A stretch of DNA of 64,000 nt from Macrostomum hystrix (Eukaryota; Platyhelminthes; Macrostomidae), in contig CATNEN010000001.1 of assembly GCA_950097015.1 (NCBI GenBank), forward strand, positions 25,163,001-25,227,000. The letters run 5' to 3'. Each line of letters starts with the position of its first letter. The first letter of the stretch is position 1. The notes beneath the pieces were generated by a model, which made no database searches, was not told the origin of the DNA, and worked only from the letters and a program-made list of their open reading frames with translations. A program made the position numbers and the translations under genes. Of this stretch, positions 36,124 through 46,950 are shown one piece after another.

Positions 36124-38332
36124 AGCGGTTGGACTGACCGACAGGCGCATCGGCCGCCTCAGCCGACTGTGCCGCAGACCCGGCCGAACACTCAGCCGCC
36201 GACAGGCCGACAAATTATTGACTTAACCGGCGGTCGGGCTGAGCAGCAAAAAGGTACTGAGGGATGGGAGACCACCTGAAGGTTCAGGTATCAGGGAGAA
36301 TGAGCACCTGAAGGTTTAGGGGATGGAGAAGAGTGACCACATGAAGGATCGGGGGTTGGGGAAGAGTGACTACCTAAAGGGGCGAGTGGGTCAGCGGCTA
36401 ACGTCGCTGCCTCGCACTCCAAAGGACGCTAGTTCGATTCACCCTGTAAGTCACGATTAATTTCGGGACTTGTTGGGGGGTTTGGTCAGTAGCGACCGGC
36501 GGAGGTGCACCATATTTCGTGCAATCAAAGCTTGAAATAATAGCTTCGCTCCTACCTTTCTGTGTGCCTGTTCTGCGTTGCGTGAGTTGTGTGCGTTGGC
36601 GCTGGGGCTTGAGACCTTGCGGGGGGGTGGCTGGAGGGCGGGTGTACACCGCCGCGCGCTTTCTGGACTTCCGTCAGCGCGATTGGATAAGTGTACACTC
36701 ATCACCCGGCCCCCCCCTGAGGACTGATTTCTTATCAGCCTTCCGCCCCGGCTTGGTCTGCTCTGTGCGTGTGGGGCTGGGGTGGGGGACACTGCTGCCT
36801 ATTCTGGGTCCCTCCTGCCCTCCCCGGCTGGTCTGTGCTGCTGTGTGTGGTGCCTGCTCAGGGGAGGCGGCGCGATGGGCGCAAAAGCGCCTAGTTCGCC
36901 GGTCTGGGGGCGTGACGCTCCGTCGCTTGTGCGACAAGTGCCCCGGGCCCCCCTGCAAGATAGATAGATAGACTACCTGAAGGTTCAGGGGATGGGGTTG
37001 AGTTATCACCTGAAGGTTCAGGGGTGGGGTTGAGTTACCACCTAAAAGTTTTGGGGATGGGGGAGAGTGACCACCTGAAGGTTCAGGGGATGGAGAAGAG
37101 TGACCACCTGAAGGATTCGAGATCGACGAGAGTGACAACCTGAAGGATCAGGGAATCGGGAGTAACCAAGGGAACAATTAGCAGATTGGAGAGGCACAAG
37201 CCTGAAGGATGGATGGGTTTAGTAGGGTGACCAGCTGAAGGATCATAGTGCTGAGGACCATTTGACTCCAACTTCAGTGGCAAGCCACGCGGCCGATGAC
37301 GAAGAATTCGACGACTTCCAGTCGGCGGCGCCCCAGCCCCAGCAGGCGCAGGCGGACCTGCTGTGGACTGACGCGGCTCCCGCTGCAGCCCCAGCCGACG
37401 ATCTGCTGTGCCTGCAGTCGGCTGCTGTTAGCGGGTGAGTTCCTGATGCCTCTAATACCAGCCTCCTAATCGAATTAGCGGACTCGATTATTAGCTCACT
37501 GATTAATCGATTGCTCCGCTTCAGTCACGGTCTCATCGACTCAAACCCGAGCAGCAGCAGCAGCACAGGCCTGGACCTGCTGGCCGACTTGGACTTTAGC
37601 GGCTCCGGCGGCGGCTTCGGCCGGCCTGCAGACCAGATGGCGCCGCTGCAGCCCACCGGTGAGCTGAGAACACTGCTCAATTATTCCTCTGCTTTCATTG
37701 CATGTTAATTATTCTACTGTGTGTAAGATTTATCTTGCTCAGGACTCACAAATCTCGAGTCACTATGAGCCTCACTCACAGCTTTTATCACTACTGACCC
37801 CACTGTTCCCAGCTAACTCTCGCTATTGCATTTCTCCTTCTATCTCTGTCTTCATCTCCCCCTTCCGCTGTCTCCCTCTCTCCGCCCTCCGCTGTCTCCC
37901 TCTCTCCCCCTTCCGCTGTCTCCCTCTCTCCCGCTTCCGCTGTCTCCCTCTCTCCCCCTTCCACTGTCTCCCTCTCTCTCCTTCCGCTGTCTCCCCCTCT
38001 CCCCCTCCCGCTGTCTCCCCCCCTCCCCCTTCCGCTACCTCCCTCTCTCACCCTCCGCTGTCTCCCTCCCCAGATGTTATTCATGTGACTAGAAGTCATA
38101 TGTTTCATTGTTCAAAGCAGGATTTCAACCACAGCAGCAGCAGCAGCAGCAGCAGCAGACTCAGCCCAGTTTCGCAGCGCCATCGTCCTACGCACCTGGC
38201 ATAGGATCCGTCGGTGCCAGCATAAGCGTCAACTGGGGCGGCAGCAGCAGCAGCAATAACCGCACAGCAGTTCCGGCAGCTCTGCAGACCAAAGCTGATC
38301 GAGCATTTGCTGATCTGGTCAAGCTGAAGTAG
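30905..38332 (+). CDS. CLINT1: clathrin interactor 1 / epsinR homologue (ENTH domain)
   Basis: Eight exons in phase: 30905-30951, 33347-33548, 34072-34210, 34407-34764, 36018-36253, 37278-37434, 37525-37658, 38121-38332; 494 aa. The N-terminal ENTH domain (about residues 5-150) has the CLINT1 signature TNVVMNYTDVEAKVREATND, KNWRRVYK, GSERVVTNAREH, GKDEGIN and VEFIQDDARLREER. The tail is low-complexity: a run of about 12 Gly (around 275), an acidic-Phe motif DDEEFDDFQ (334-342) of the kind that binds gamma-adaptin/GGA ears, DLLxDLDF-type clathrin-box-like stretches, and a Gln run (429-437). Known role: PI4P-binding adaptor in clathrin carriers between trans-Golgi and endosomes. Intron 1 (2,395 bp) is AT-rich without features; intron 2 holds a SINE; introns 4, 5 and 7 hold minisatellites. 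Human CLINT1 is longer (about 625 aa). Confidence 0.92.
33690..34015 (+). mobile_element. tRNA-derived SINE, family 1, copy 4 (CLINT1 intron 2)
   Basis: Head with GAGTGGCAGGCGGTCTAACG (diverged A box) and B box AGCTCGATTCC, then the shared body (GAGGGCCAACCTCAAAGG, CTCAGGAGTCAGCGG) and a TGATTATTAT tail. It ends about 60 bp before exon 3. Confidence 0.8.
34908..35350. repeat. 31-bp minisatellite in CLINT1 intron 4
   Basis: About 14 copies of a unit containing GTGAGGTTGGTGAATGATTG followed by GTGTGTATTCT. Leftmost copies differ (GGGATGATTAGTG). Confidence 0.9.
36255..37250. repeat. about 30-bp minisatellite in CLINT1 intron 5, split by a SINE
   Basis: Degenerate copies of GACCACCTGAAGGTTCAGGG plus GATGGGGAAGAGT lie on both sides (36255-36380 and 36972-37250) of the element at 36384-36972, so the element probably inserted into a pre-existing array. 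Confidence 0.8.
36384..36972 (+). mobile_element. tRNA-derived SINE, family 3
   Basis: Head with GGGTCAGCGGCTAACG and B box AGTTCGATTCA, a GC-rich body of about 500 bp, and a tail of GATA tetranucleotides (about 36960-36972). It differs from family 1 in body and tail. At about 590 bp it is long for a SINE. Confidence 0.6.
37845..38075. repeat. pyrimidine minisatellite in CLINT1 intron 7
   Basis: About 10 copies of CCGCTGTCTCCCTCTCTCCC plus CTT, ending about 45 bp before the splice acceptor of exon 8. Confidence 0.85.
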
Positions 38333-38824
38333 TCAGCAATGAGCATCGGCCAAGTTAGCTTATGCAATTGGAAGCATCTAGTAGGAGATGTACGCAATTA
38401 CTGGGCAAATATGCGAATTAGCCTCTCTGCATTTGCCCAGTAGATCTAGTTTAGCTCAGTAACAGATTGCTTCAAATTAATTGCTCTGGTCACCTCTGAA
38501 ATCACGGTCTATTGTTAAATTGTCACAGGAAAATTTTACTCGTAAATGCATGTTCTCTTGAATTTTTTATTAACTTGCCTTAGTTAAGAAAAAACTGTCT
38601 GTAGTTATCTATTTTTGAATTATTATTTGATTTTTAGATTGTAATTGTCGATTTCGACTTTGATAATAATTTTAACAAAGCGGTTGTGGGTAAACTTTTT
38701 TTGTCTTCTGTCTTTTTGTTTTGCCTGTTGTGTTTGTTAGTGCTGCCACTGCTGTTCGGTTGGCTGTGTTTTGTCTATCTCTGTTTTTTGCACACAATGT
38801 CTGCGGTAATTGTGGTTTATTGCC
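38333..38824. other. 3' flank of CLINT1
   Basis: AT-rich, no coding signal. Expected to contain the CLINT1 3' UTR and polyadenylation site. Confidence 0.4.
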
Positions 38825-39215
38825 ATCAGACGCCTACTGTCGATCCATCAGACACCTACTGTCGATCCATCAGACACCTACTGTCGATCCATCAGACACC
38901 CTACTGTCAATCCATCAGACACCTACTGTCAATCCATCAGACACCCTACTGTCAATCCATCAGACACCTACTGTCAATCCATCAGACAGCCTACTGTCAA
39001 TCCACCAGACAGCCTACTGTCAATCCATCAGACAGCCTACTGTCAATCCATCAGACAGCCTACTGTCAATCCATCAGACAGCCTACTGTCAATCCATCAG
39101 ACAGCCTACTGTCAATCCATCAGACAGCCTACTGTCAATCCATCAGACAGCCTACTGTCAATCCATCAGACAGCCTACTGGCAATCCATCAGACAGCCTA
39201 CTGTCGATCCATCAT
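38825..39215. repeat. 23-bp minisatellite (CTGTCAATCCATCAGACAGC core)
   Basis: About 17 copies. The first copies have CTGTCGATCC and ACACC, later ones are uniform. It translates in all three frames on the plus strand, giving long spurious open frames. Confidence 0.9.
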
Positions 39216-39857
39216 TCGCCATTTTTGTGCTTTGAAGTTATTTGGTATTCTTTCAACTATGAACATCGGAAAAGTTGTTTTGAATTTAACACAAATTAAA
39301 AAAATCATATTCTGATTTTGCATGCCTTTTTGTTTCAATTTTTCGGACCATTTTATATAACAAATGTTTTAAAGTTGTTTAATTAGTGATTGAATATTAT
39401 AATATTAGATTTGATTGTTGTCTGCCTGCTTAGAAGCTATATAATCAAATTTCTAGTATTTCAGACGCATATTGAATTGCTATTTCCTACTTAAACTCAC
39501 TTGTTGCTGCTAAACGATTTCAGATTTTTGCTAATTCTGTCAAAACATTGTTACATATGTGTTGCTATGACAATCATAATATAGAATTGTGTATCTGTTA
39601 ACTTATACTGCTGTGTCATGCTGCACTTTAAGATAATATTTAGGTCAGTATAGGCACTTCCATCAAAATATTCGCATATCATTCACACATTTATCCTCTA
39701 CACAGGCGCCTAGCTGATTACTTTTTTCTGTATGAGTGTTCTAATAATTTAATATTATAATTATAACTAAATTAACGCGTTTTATTAAGGTTGTGAATTA
39801 TAATAAATAAAAAGCCTTCGATTTTTCATTCAATTATTTTTTTTGTTTTCAGACAGA
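39216..39857. other. AT-rich spacer
   Basis: No features seen between two minisatellites upstream of GINS3. Confidence 0.4.
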
Positions 39858-40415
39858 AATGTAGAATTCAGTCAGGTGTGTGGGGTGTCAGAACTGTAGA
39901 ATTCAGTCAGGTGTGTGGGGTGTCAGAACTGTAGAATTCAGTCAGGTGTGTGGGGTGTCAGAACTGTAGAATTCAGTCAGGTGTGTGGGGTGTCAGAACT
40001 GTAGAATTCAGTCAGGTGTGTGGGGTATCAGAACTGTAGAATTCAGTCAGGTGTGTGGGGTATCAGAACTGTAGAATTCAGTCAGGTGTGTGGGGTGTCA
40101 GAACTGTAGAATTCAGTCAGGTGTGTGGGGTGTCAGAACTGTAGAATTCAGTCAGGTGTGTGGGGTATCAGAACTGTAGAATTCAGTCAGGTGTGTGTGG
40201 TGTCAGAACTGTAGAATTCAGTCAGGTGTGTGGGGTGTCAGAACTGTAGAATTCAGTCAGGTGTGTGGGGTGTCAGAACTGTAGAATTCAGTCAGGTGTG
40301 CGGGGTGTCAGAACTGTAGAATTCAGTCAGGTGTGTGGGGTGTCAGAACTGTAGAACTCAGTCAGGTGTGTGGGGTGTCAGAACTGTAGAACTCAGTCAG
40401 GTGTGTGGGGTGTCA
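39858..40415. repeat. 35-bp minisatellite upstream of GINS3
   Basis: About 16 copies of a unit containing GTAGAATTCAGTCAGGTGTG and GGGGTGTCAGAACT; nearly uniform, with a few G/A variants (GGGGTATCAG). It ends about 75 bp before the GINS3 first exon. Confidence 0.95.
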
Positions 40416-40491
40416 ACTTAAGAACTCAATGGGTTAGGCTTCTTGGCTGTAAACGACTTGAGGATTCGAACCCCTGATCACCTGGCCGCAG

Positions 40492-41821
40492 GACGAGCCT
40501 GCCCAGTTCCGCGAGCTGCACCACTTCGGCTGCTACTACAGCCTGGAGGACATCCTGGCCACCGGCGAGCGGCTGAAGTGCGTCACCGGCGACGTGCTGC
40601 CGCGGCTGGCGGGGCTGGAGGTCGGCGGCGGCCACTCCGACGAGGACCTGCCGGCCGGAGTGAAAATCGAGCTGCCGCTGTTCATGGTGAGGCCGAGTGT
40701 ACCATTGCTTAATGACTCACTTGCTAGAGACATTACAACAGCTGTACTAGATTTTCACAGCTGTTCCAGACTCACACAGCTGTACCAGACTCACACAGCT
40801 GTACCAGACTAACACAACTGTTCCAGACTCACACAGCTGTACCAGACTCACACAGCTGTACAATCCTCACACAGCTGTACCAGACTCACACAGCTGTACC
40901 AGACTCACACAGCTGTACCAGACTCACACAGCTGTACCAGACTCACACAGCTGTACCAGACTGACACAGCTGTACCAGACTCACACAGCTGTACCAGACT
41001 CACACAGCTGTACCAGACTCACACAGCTGTACCAGACTCACACAGCTGTTCCAGACTCACAGAGCTGTACAATACTCACAGCTGTACAATACTCACAGCT
41101 GTACAATCCTCACACAGCTGTACCAGACTCACACAGCTGTACCAGACTCACACAGCTGTTCCAGACTCACACAGCTGTACCAGAATCACACAGCTGTACC
41201 AGACTCACACAGTTGTACCAGACTCACACAGCTCACAGACTCACACAGCTGTACCAGACTCACACAGCTGTACCAGACTCACACAGCTCACAGACTCACA
41301 CAGCTGTACCAGACTCACACAGCTTTAACAGATGCATACTAGCTGTACCATTCTACAATACTTGTACAGCAGTCAGCGCACTGACCTCCCAGGTGACTCA
41401 CGTATACATTCGGCTGCGTCAGGCCTGCTCCCTCCGCGTTGAACCGCCCCGCTGCCTGACGGAGGCCCAGAAGAACATCTTCAACGCGGACCCCACCGTG
41501 GTCAATCTGCGCCAGCTGTCACCTCAGCTCTACCTGCTGGGCATGCACCTGCTGCTGGTGCCCGGAGCTTCCGCGCCTGAGATTGCTCACACCCTGTGCA
41601 AACTGCTCCGCGGGCGCGTTTGCGAAATTATGGACCGAGCCCTGCACTGGCCTCTGAATGAGCACTGTCCCATTGTATGCATGCTAGATGACACCGAACT
41701 ACTGCTGTTCAACATTGGCCGCGACACTGCCAAGCGGCTGCAGAGCTGGGACTCCGGGGCCCTGCGATCCGTCACCGTCTCAGAGGCTGTGCTCAGGCAC
41801 CGCAAGAGGACCGAGCGGTGA
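40492..41821 (+). CDS. GINS3: GINS complex subunit 3 (PSF3)
   Basis: Two exons, 40492-40686 and 41393-41821, phase 0; 207 codons without an own initiator. GINS (SLD5, PSF1-3) joins CDC45 and MCM2-7 in the CMG replicative helicase in the nucleus. Family matches: FGCYYSLEDILATGERLKC and VKIELPLFM in exon 1; NADPTVVNLRQLSPQLYLLG and GRVCEIMDRALHW in exon 2; length close to the usual ~216 aa. Exon 1 begins right after an acceptor (CTGGCCGCAG|GACGAG). The frame runs upstream to a TGA at 40459-40461 with no ATG, so the start must come from an upstream exon or, as in some flatworms, from a spliced leader ending in AUG, which would read M-D-E-P in frame. The intron is largely a 19-bp minisatellite. 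Confidence 0.88.
40745..41335. repeat. 19-bp minisatellite (CACAGCTGTACCAGACTCA) in GINS3 intron
   Basis: About 30 copies, with variants GCTGTTCCAGA and shortened ACAATACTCACAGCTGT units. It fills most of the 706-bp intron. Confidence 0.95.
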
Positions 41822-41829
41822 CCGGAGAG

Positions 41830-42375
41830 CTACACCGACTCCCCTTCCTCTCCTCTCCTTGTCCTTCTCCACCCTGCCCCCCTTCTCCCCTTCATCTCCC
41901 CTTTCTCTTCTTCTCCTCTTGCTTTTCTTCTCCCCTTCCTCTTCTCGACTTCCTCTTCTCCTCTTCCTCTTCCCCCTTCCTCTTCCCCCTTCCTCTTCCC
42001 CCTTCCTCTTCCCCCTTCCTCTTCCCCCTTCCTCTTCCCCCTTCCTCTTCCCCCTTCCTCTTCTTCTCCCCTTCGTCTTCTTCTCCCCTTCCTCTTCTCC
42101 TCCCCTTCCTCTTCTCCTCCCCTTCCTCTTCTCCTCCCCTTCCTCTTCTCCCCTTCCTTTTCTTCTCCCCTTCCTCTTCTTCTCCTCTTCCTCTTCTTCT
42201 CCCCTTCCTCTTCTTCTCCCCTTCCTCTTCTTCTCCCCTTCGTCTTCTCCCCTTCGTCTTCTTCTCCCCTTCGTCTTCTCCCCTTCCTCTTCTCCTCCCC
42301 TTCGTCTTCTCCCCTTCGTCTTCTTCTCCCCTTCGTCTTCTTCCCTTCCTCTTCTTCTCTCTTTCCTCTGCTTCT
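41830..42375. repeat. pyrimidine-rich tandem repeat after the GINS3 stop
   Basis: Copies of CCCCTTCCTCTTCTTCT and shorter CCCCCTTCCTCTT units start about 10 bp after the GINS3 stop codon, so most of the 3' UTR would be a polypyrimidine tract on the sense strand. Confidence 0.9.
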
Positions 42376-42884
42376 CCGCTCCACTATCCGTCTACCTGAC
42401 TGAGCACAGCATGAATGTGAGTGATGTTATCCGAGCAATATTCCAAATCTATGAAGTCACATTTCTTGTAAAAAGCGAAATTGTTCTGCGCAGTTCAAAC
42501 CGCCAGACCCCGGCTCCGTCTCTCAGTGAGTAGTGAAATATGTTGGCTGCGTTCATTTGCATTCATTTTGCTTATTCCGCTGTGCTATGTTAAATTATAC
42601 TATAATAGTTTATATTATTAGCATTTTTATCGTATCCCAACCGTGCATTGCTGTTCAACAAGATCATTTATTGCACGCCTTTTCTACTCCTTGTGTTTAC
42701 ATTTTGAGGCGAGTCCGTTGTTTATGTTCGCTGTGCTGAGCCCGTTTTCTCAAATAAATTTACAATGCTAGCTGGCGTGCTTGAACTTGTTAATTACATC
42801 GACTGTTGTCTAACTTTTTAAATTGCTTGATATGGCTGAGTTTTTCCCCTATTTCTCCTTTTATGTGAAGCTGTAGGCATCCAA

Positions 42885-43125
42885 CAGTGTGTCACAACTA
42901 GTGCAGTGTGTCACAACTACTGCAGTGTGTCACAGCTACTGCAGTGTGTCACAGCTACTGCAGTGTGTCACAGCTACTGCAGTGTGCCACAGCTACTGCA
43001 GTGTGTCACAGCTACTGCAGTGTGTCACAGCTACTGCAGTGTGTCACAGCTACTGCAGTGTGTCACAGCTACTGCAGTGTGTCACAGCTAGTGCAGTGTG
43101 TCACAGCTACTACAGTGTGTCACAG
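42885..43125. repeat. 19-bp minisatellite (TGTGTCACAGCTACTGCAG)
   Basis: About 12 copies. Same unit length as the GINS3 intron array and shares CACAGCT, so a common origin is possible. Confidence 0.9.
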
Positions 43126-43259
43126 CAGTATAACAGTGACTCAGCTACTAAGCTATCACGCAGAATTTCTGTGAAAAGTCAATAGTTAGATTAAGGTATT
43201 TTTCTTGATAATAGAAAAGAAAATAAAAATAATTTGATAGAAATATCCTATTTATTCTA

Positions 43260-43395
43260 CTTCCTGGCAGTAGGCAGTAGTAATTAGCAGAAAGTGCTGG
43301 GGACACTATTACGCTTGTTTCCTTGGAAACCATATCAGACAAGAAAAGCAGTCCCCGAGTTGCAGCGCACCAGGGTTGGAATCAAAGTGTGCTCA
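43260..43395 (+). repeat. diverged copy of the kinase-gene 5' flank repeat
   Basis: Around GTTTCCTTGGAAACC (43317) and CCGAGTTGCAGCGCACCAG, this matches the order of motifs at 49675-49745 and 55689-55765: X-box-like palindrome, then CCGAGCTGCAGCG(G/A)(G/C)CCAG, then GTGTGCTCAC-like sequence. A dispersed repeat or promoter-region duplication. Confidence 0.45.
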
Positions 43396-43596
43396 CTAAA
43401 GCACACTCAAACATCTGAATCAAAAAGGTTCATCGCTGCTGGAGGTCAATAGACTTGCAGGCAAATCTAATCAAAGATTTATAAGCCAGGAGAAACAGGA
43501 AGGCCTTACTTCTGGATCTAGATAAATACCAACTGTATACAAATAGTCACGCACACGGATATGCACTCATGCAAGCGGACACTTCCTTCAAAATTC

Positions 43597-45103
43597 TCAG
43601 GTCAGCATGAGCATCTCCAGCTGCTTGAAGCTGTAGCGCCATCCGTCCGTGATGTTGTGCGGTGCGTTGCTCGCCCAGATAATGCCCTTGGCCCTGTCAG
43701 CTGTAGTCAGGTTCAGAGCAGTCGGATAGTTAATATACCTGCCGAACGGGCCGGCATTGTGGCAGCACAGGTGCCAGTGGGGCAGGAAAGCTGTCGCGCA
43801 GTTGGTGGGGCAGTTGCTCGATCCTCGATCTTGAGTCATGAATTGCAAGTTCAGGCCGGAAAATAGACAGTCCGTGAGACCACCCGCTGGTTGATAAGTG
43901 GAAGCTGCAATCTTGTAGTTGGTGCTCTCATCCAGAATGAGCACGTTCAGGTAGTAGGCGTAGATGTAGGTCTCATCCCAGTACAGCAGGTCCACTCGGA
44001 GCCTGTTGTTGCTGGGCTGTGCGCTGGTCCGGCTGTGCAGCCACTCCAGACCTGCAGTTTGTGCGTGATATTCAAGTCAGTGTCTGCGGAACCTACTTTC
44101 GGAAGACTTTGCAGTATATCCGAGACTGCGGGGCTATGAAGGGGCAACTGCCTCTGGTTCCAACCCGCACTAAAAAGCAGTTTGAAATGGCCTCACCCAC
44201 AAAGTAGTTGCCGTGGTAGGTGCCGAAGCCAGACCTGTAGTCGGCCCACAATCGGTCGAAGTTCTCAGCGTCGGACACTCGCAAAGTCACCGTTTCGAAG
44301 CACCGTTGACTCATTGCGTAAAAAACCTTCAGTACGGAGCAACATGTCAAATCTCAGTAGCTTCAGAAAGTGACCAGGACATTTTCAGAGCTAAAAGCTA
44401 TTTACAGACTGGTTCTGATGTTTCCTATGCATGACTCACGTGAACAGCCACCTGAGAGGCATTCGGAGGCTGCTGGAACCAGCGGCACAGCGGGTGGTCG
44501 GTGAACAGGGAGCAGTTGCTGGAGTTGTGCAGAACCCCTCGACAGGCCGCCACTCCAGCGCATTTGGCAACGCAGCCAATGAGCGACGCCACCTCTGGCT
44601 GCGGCTGCGCCCAGGCAGCGAGGATCTTCGCCGAGTTGTAGGGAATGTAGAGCTGCTTCCGGGTCACGTTTCGAGTGGCCAGGTATTCTGTTGATCGAGC
44701 ACGTAAGACTTTGAGATTGCTGCCCGAATTGACACAGCTAGAGCAAACACTCACCGGTTTCAAAGGCCGTCAGTCTCTCGCTGGAGGCCATGGCGATGGC
44801 GGATGGTCCGGTAGCGGTGGCGCAGGAGGCATTCCAGGCCAGCAGGACAGTCTCCGCATTGAACAGGCGGCAGGTGCCCGAGCCGCCGCTGTCAGGTGAG
44901 GTGAGGGCCGCGCACCAGGGCTGCCTGGCGCACAGCATTGCGCACTGCTGCCTGCTGAGCTGCTCAACCGACTGCTGCGCTGGGAGACCTTTTGACGGGC
45001 AATCCTCGATTTTCGACAGTCGCATGGTTGGGCTAATCCCACAGCCTGTGACAATGTACCATGTCGCATACGTGATGCCGACTACCGATTGAATAAGCAG
45101 CAT
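43597..45103 (-). CDS. secreted fibrinogen-related protein with apple-like repeats
   Basis: Four exons in phase: 44755-45103, 44440-44687, 44197-44326, 43597-44051; 393 aa. N-terminal signal (MLLIQSVVGITYATWYIV), two Cys-rich apple-like segments (CAMLCARQPWCAAL in exon 1; GCVAKCAGVAACRGV in exon 2), then a fibrinogen C-terminal domain (about 205-393): FDRLWADYRSGFGTYHGNYF, GLEWLHS, LRVDLLYWDE, YAYYLNVLI, GIIWASNAP, YSFKQLEML. The Cys pair around NCPTNC and LCCHN is kept, but the calcium site D-x-D-N-D is not seen (TQDRGSSNC instead). Such proteins act as extracellular lectins in immunity or adhesion; the ligand is unknown. N-glycosylation sites are frequent. Confidence 0.82.
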
Positions 45104-45589
45104 TTTCCCAAAATCTCTGTTGTCAATTTACTCCCCAGCCTAGATCAACGGACTCGTTTTTACTCCTGTGGAGCTGAACACTTTATGTTTTTCATTGACG
45201 CGCTGCCATTGGCGTGGATAGAAATGGAAATTCTATCAAAGCTGGGATCATTTACCTGGGTTTTTTATTGTTGCTGGAAGCTTACTCGCGATAAAATAAA
45301 GGTTTTGTTTGTTCAGTATTAACTGCTTGACACCCGCGAGCTGTCACTAATTGCATGGGTGTCCGCTAAACTCACAAACCTGCGAGCCTGCGAGCGATCT
45401 GGAGAAATAAAGATAACTATTTCATCTGCCCAGTCAACAGAAAAAACGTTGGTTTTGATACTTGACCTTGCATATAGCAATAAGTGTAGCATTAGTGACG
45501 CTCTAAAAATATAATAATATGAACTAAAGAATCGAAAAAACACTACAAGCGTAATTATAACATGAACATTATAAATATTCAGAATCTTT
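45104..45589. other. 5' flank of the fibrinogen-related gene
   Basis: AT-rich; no clear TATA element was picked out and no other gene seen. Confidence 0.35.
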
Positions 45590-45833
45590 GGCAAAGCACA
45601 GATGAGCGCGGCGCACGAAGGCTGCGTACTGCTGTTCAGTCCATGGACTGGGGGTGCACCACACTGCACCACAATTACTCCAGCTAATGCTGGTACCCAT
45701 TTAAAAGCTGGGTGAACTGAAGCAACGCGAAGTTAAGTGTCTGTATTGGCATATTTTTTTCCAAAGGAATCGAACCCACGACTTTCAAGTCGCGAGTCTG
45801 TTGCTCTAAACCACTAGGCTAAAAACTCCTCAT
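45590..45833 (-). mobile_element. tRNA-derived SINE, family 2 (Ser-like head)
   Basis: Minus strand: TAGCCTAGTGGTTTAGAGC (A box), an anticodon-arm-like CGACTTGAAAGTCG (TGA anticodon, Ser-like, no long variable arm), and B box GGGTTCGATTCC, followed by a body with CCAGCATTAGCTGGAG and CATGGACTGAACAGC. A body-only copy is at 19850-20000. It lacks an acceptor-stem partner and a long variable arm, so it is not a functional tRNA-Ser. Confidence 0.65.
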
Positions 45834-45839
45834 TCTACG

Positions 45840-46420
45840 GCTTTATAGTTTTGATTCGCAGAATTTCACTGAGTGCAGGAACGGATAATGGAGTTTTGGA
45901 AATGGTTTTAACATCCAGCTGTTAGCAAATTCCGCAACAAATATGCATTTAACTGCTTTCCACCCGATCGATTGAGCTCAGTCACACTTCCGTCAGAGCA
46001 GTAAAACAGTTGCTCTGGAATTTAAAACACCAATGGTTATCTGCAATTATCTAGTTTCTAGAATGATCCATTGTTTGGCAATGGTTGTCCAGCTATACAA
46101 ACTGACTACATTGTGATTGGACTTCTCGCAGTAAGCTTGGTAGAATGCCTCAAGCTTCATCTTTAGGATGATAGGATTGGAGAACAAAAGAAGAAAAAGG
46201 TCACAAATGAGGGGCAATGCACAAGTTGATGATACTCATTCGTATTTTGAGCCAAATTGTGCTCAATTGTGCTGGTACTCAATTTACAGCTAAACGAATT
46301 AAAGCACTGGGGAATTAAGTGGCCTACGAAAGAACAGAAATAGTCTTTCTGGGGCTGAGATTGGAACTCCGGACCTCTGAGTGGAATAAGTGGTGACCAC
46401 TAAGTGGAATCGATCCCGAA
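45840..46420. other. intergenic, no gene recognised
   Basis: Nothing supported beyond a short self-complementary AGTGGAATAAGTGGTGACCACT region near 46380-46400. Confidence 0.3.
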
Positions 46421-46529
46421 AGAGTTGGGAAGGACAGGTAGACGCAGACAAAGCGGTCAGGCCAATGGCTTAAAGGTCTGAGTTCTGCAGATTTTAAGTA
46501 GAGTGACAGTTTGTCCACGACCGCGCCTC

Positions 46530-46950
46530 AATGGGTCAGTGGGCTGGTGCAGCATAGCCATGGCAAGGGTTGCGAGGGTTTGCGCTGACGGAGAATCACG
46601 CTGACCGGCAGAGCGTCCGTCCGTCTCGCCAGGTCACGGTTGGAGATGGTCTCTGGATAGCGGACGCCGATAGCATAGCGAAGAAAGGCTCTGTGTGAGG
46701 CGTCAGTACTTCTTTCCCTCAATTGAGTCACGGGGACCGCCTCCAGGCCGTTGAGCAGGATGGTTTCGATGGCAGCATGAAAGATCTTCATCGTTAATTT
46801 GTCGGGGGCAGCAGAGGAGAAAGTTGGGCGCAGCTTGCGTCCTTCGATCGGCGATGATGGTCTCAGGCGTCATGACGAGGGAACCGAGGTAGCGAAAGTC
46901 GTTGCTTTGCTCATGGCTGATTTGCTCACCACTCGGGCGAGTCAGCGATG
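46530..46950 (-). pseudogene. LINE reverse-transcriptase C-terminal relic
   Basis: On the minus strand, DFRYLGSLVM (about 46895) and then, after a frameshift, a segment with IETILLNGLEAVPVTQL, HRAFLRYAIGVRYP, ISNRDLARRT and LPVSVILRQRK. This is the conserved post-RT tail of non-LTR retrotransposons (YLGS, then vetvLLYGsEtW, LR, isN-x-l-x-x-rt, i-x-x-RR-l). It is frameshifted and lacks the RT core, so it is a dead fragment. Confidence 0.75.

Noticed and set aside
38686-39315. Long overlapping plus-strand open frames with NPSDSLLSIHQTAYCQS repeats
   Set aside because: They are translations of the 23-bp minisatellite in all three frames; no start context, domain or splice support.
41688-42533. 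Ser/Pro/Leu-rich frames after GINS3
   Set aside because: Translation of the pyrimidine tandem repeat that follows the stop codon.
42889-43185. Cys-Val-Thr-Ala-Thr repeat frames
   Set aside because: Translation of the 19-bp minisatellite, open in all three frames.
45755-45833. tRNA-Ser gene on the minus strand
   Set aside because: It lacks an acceptor-stem partner and the long variable arm of tRNA-Ser, and is followed by a repeat body found elsewhere, so it is called a SINE head.
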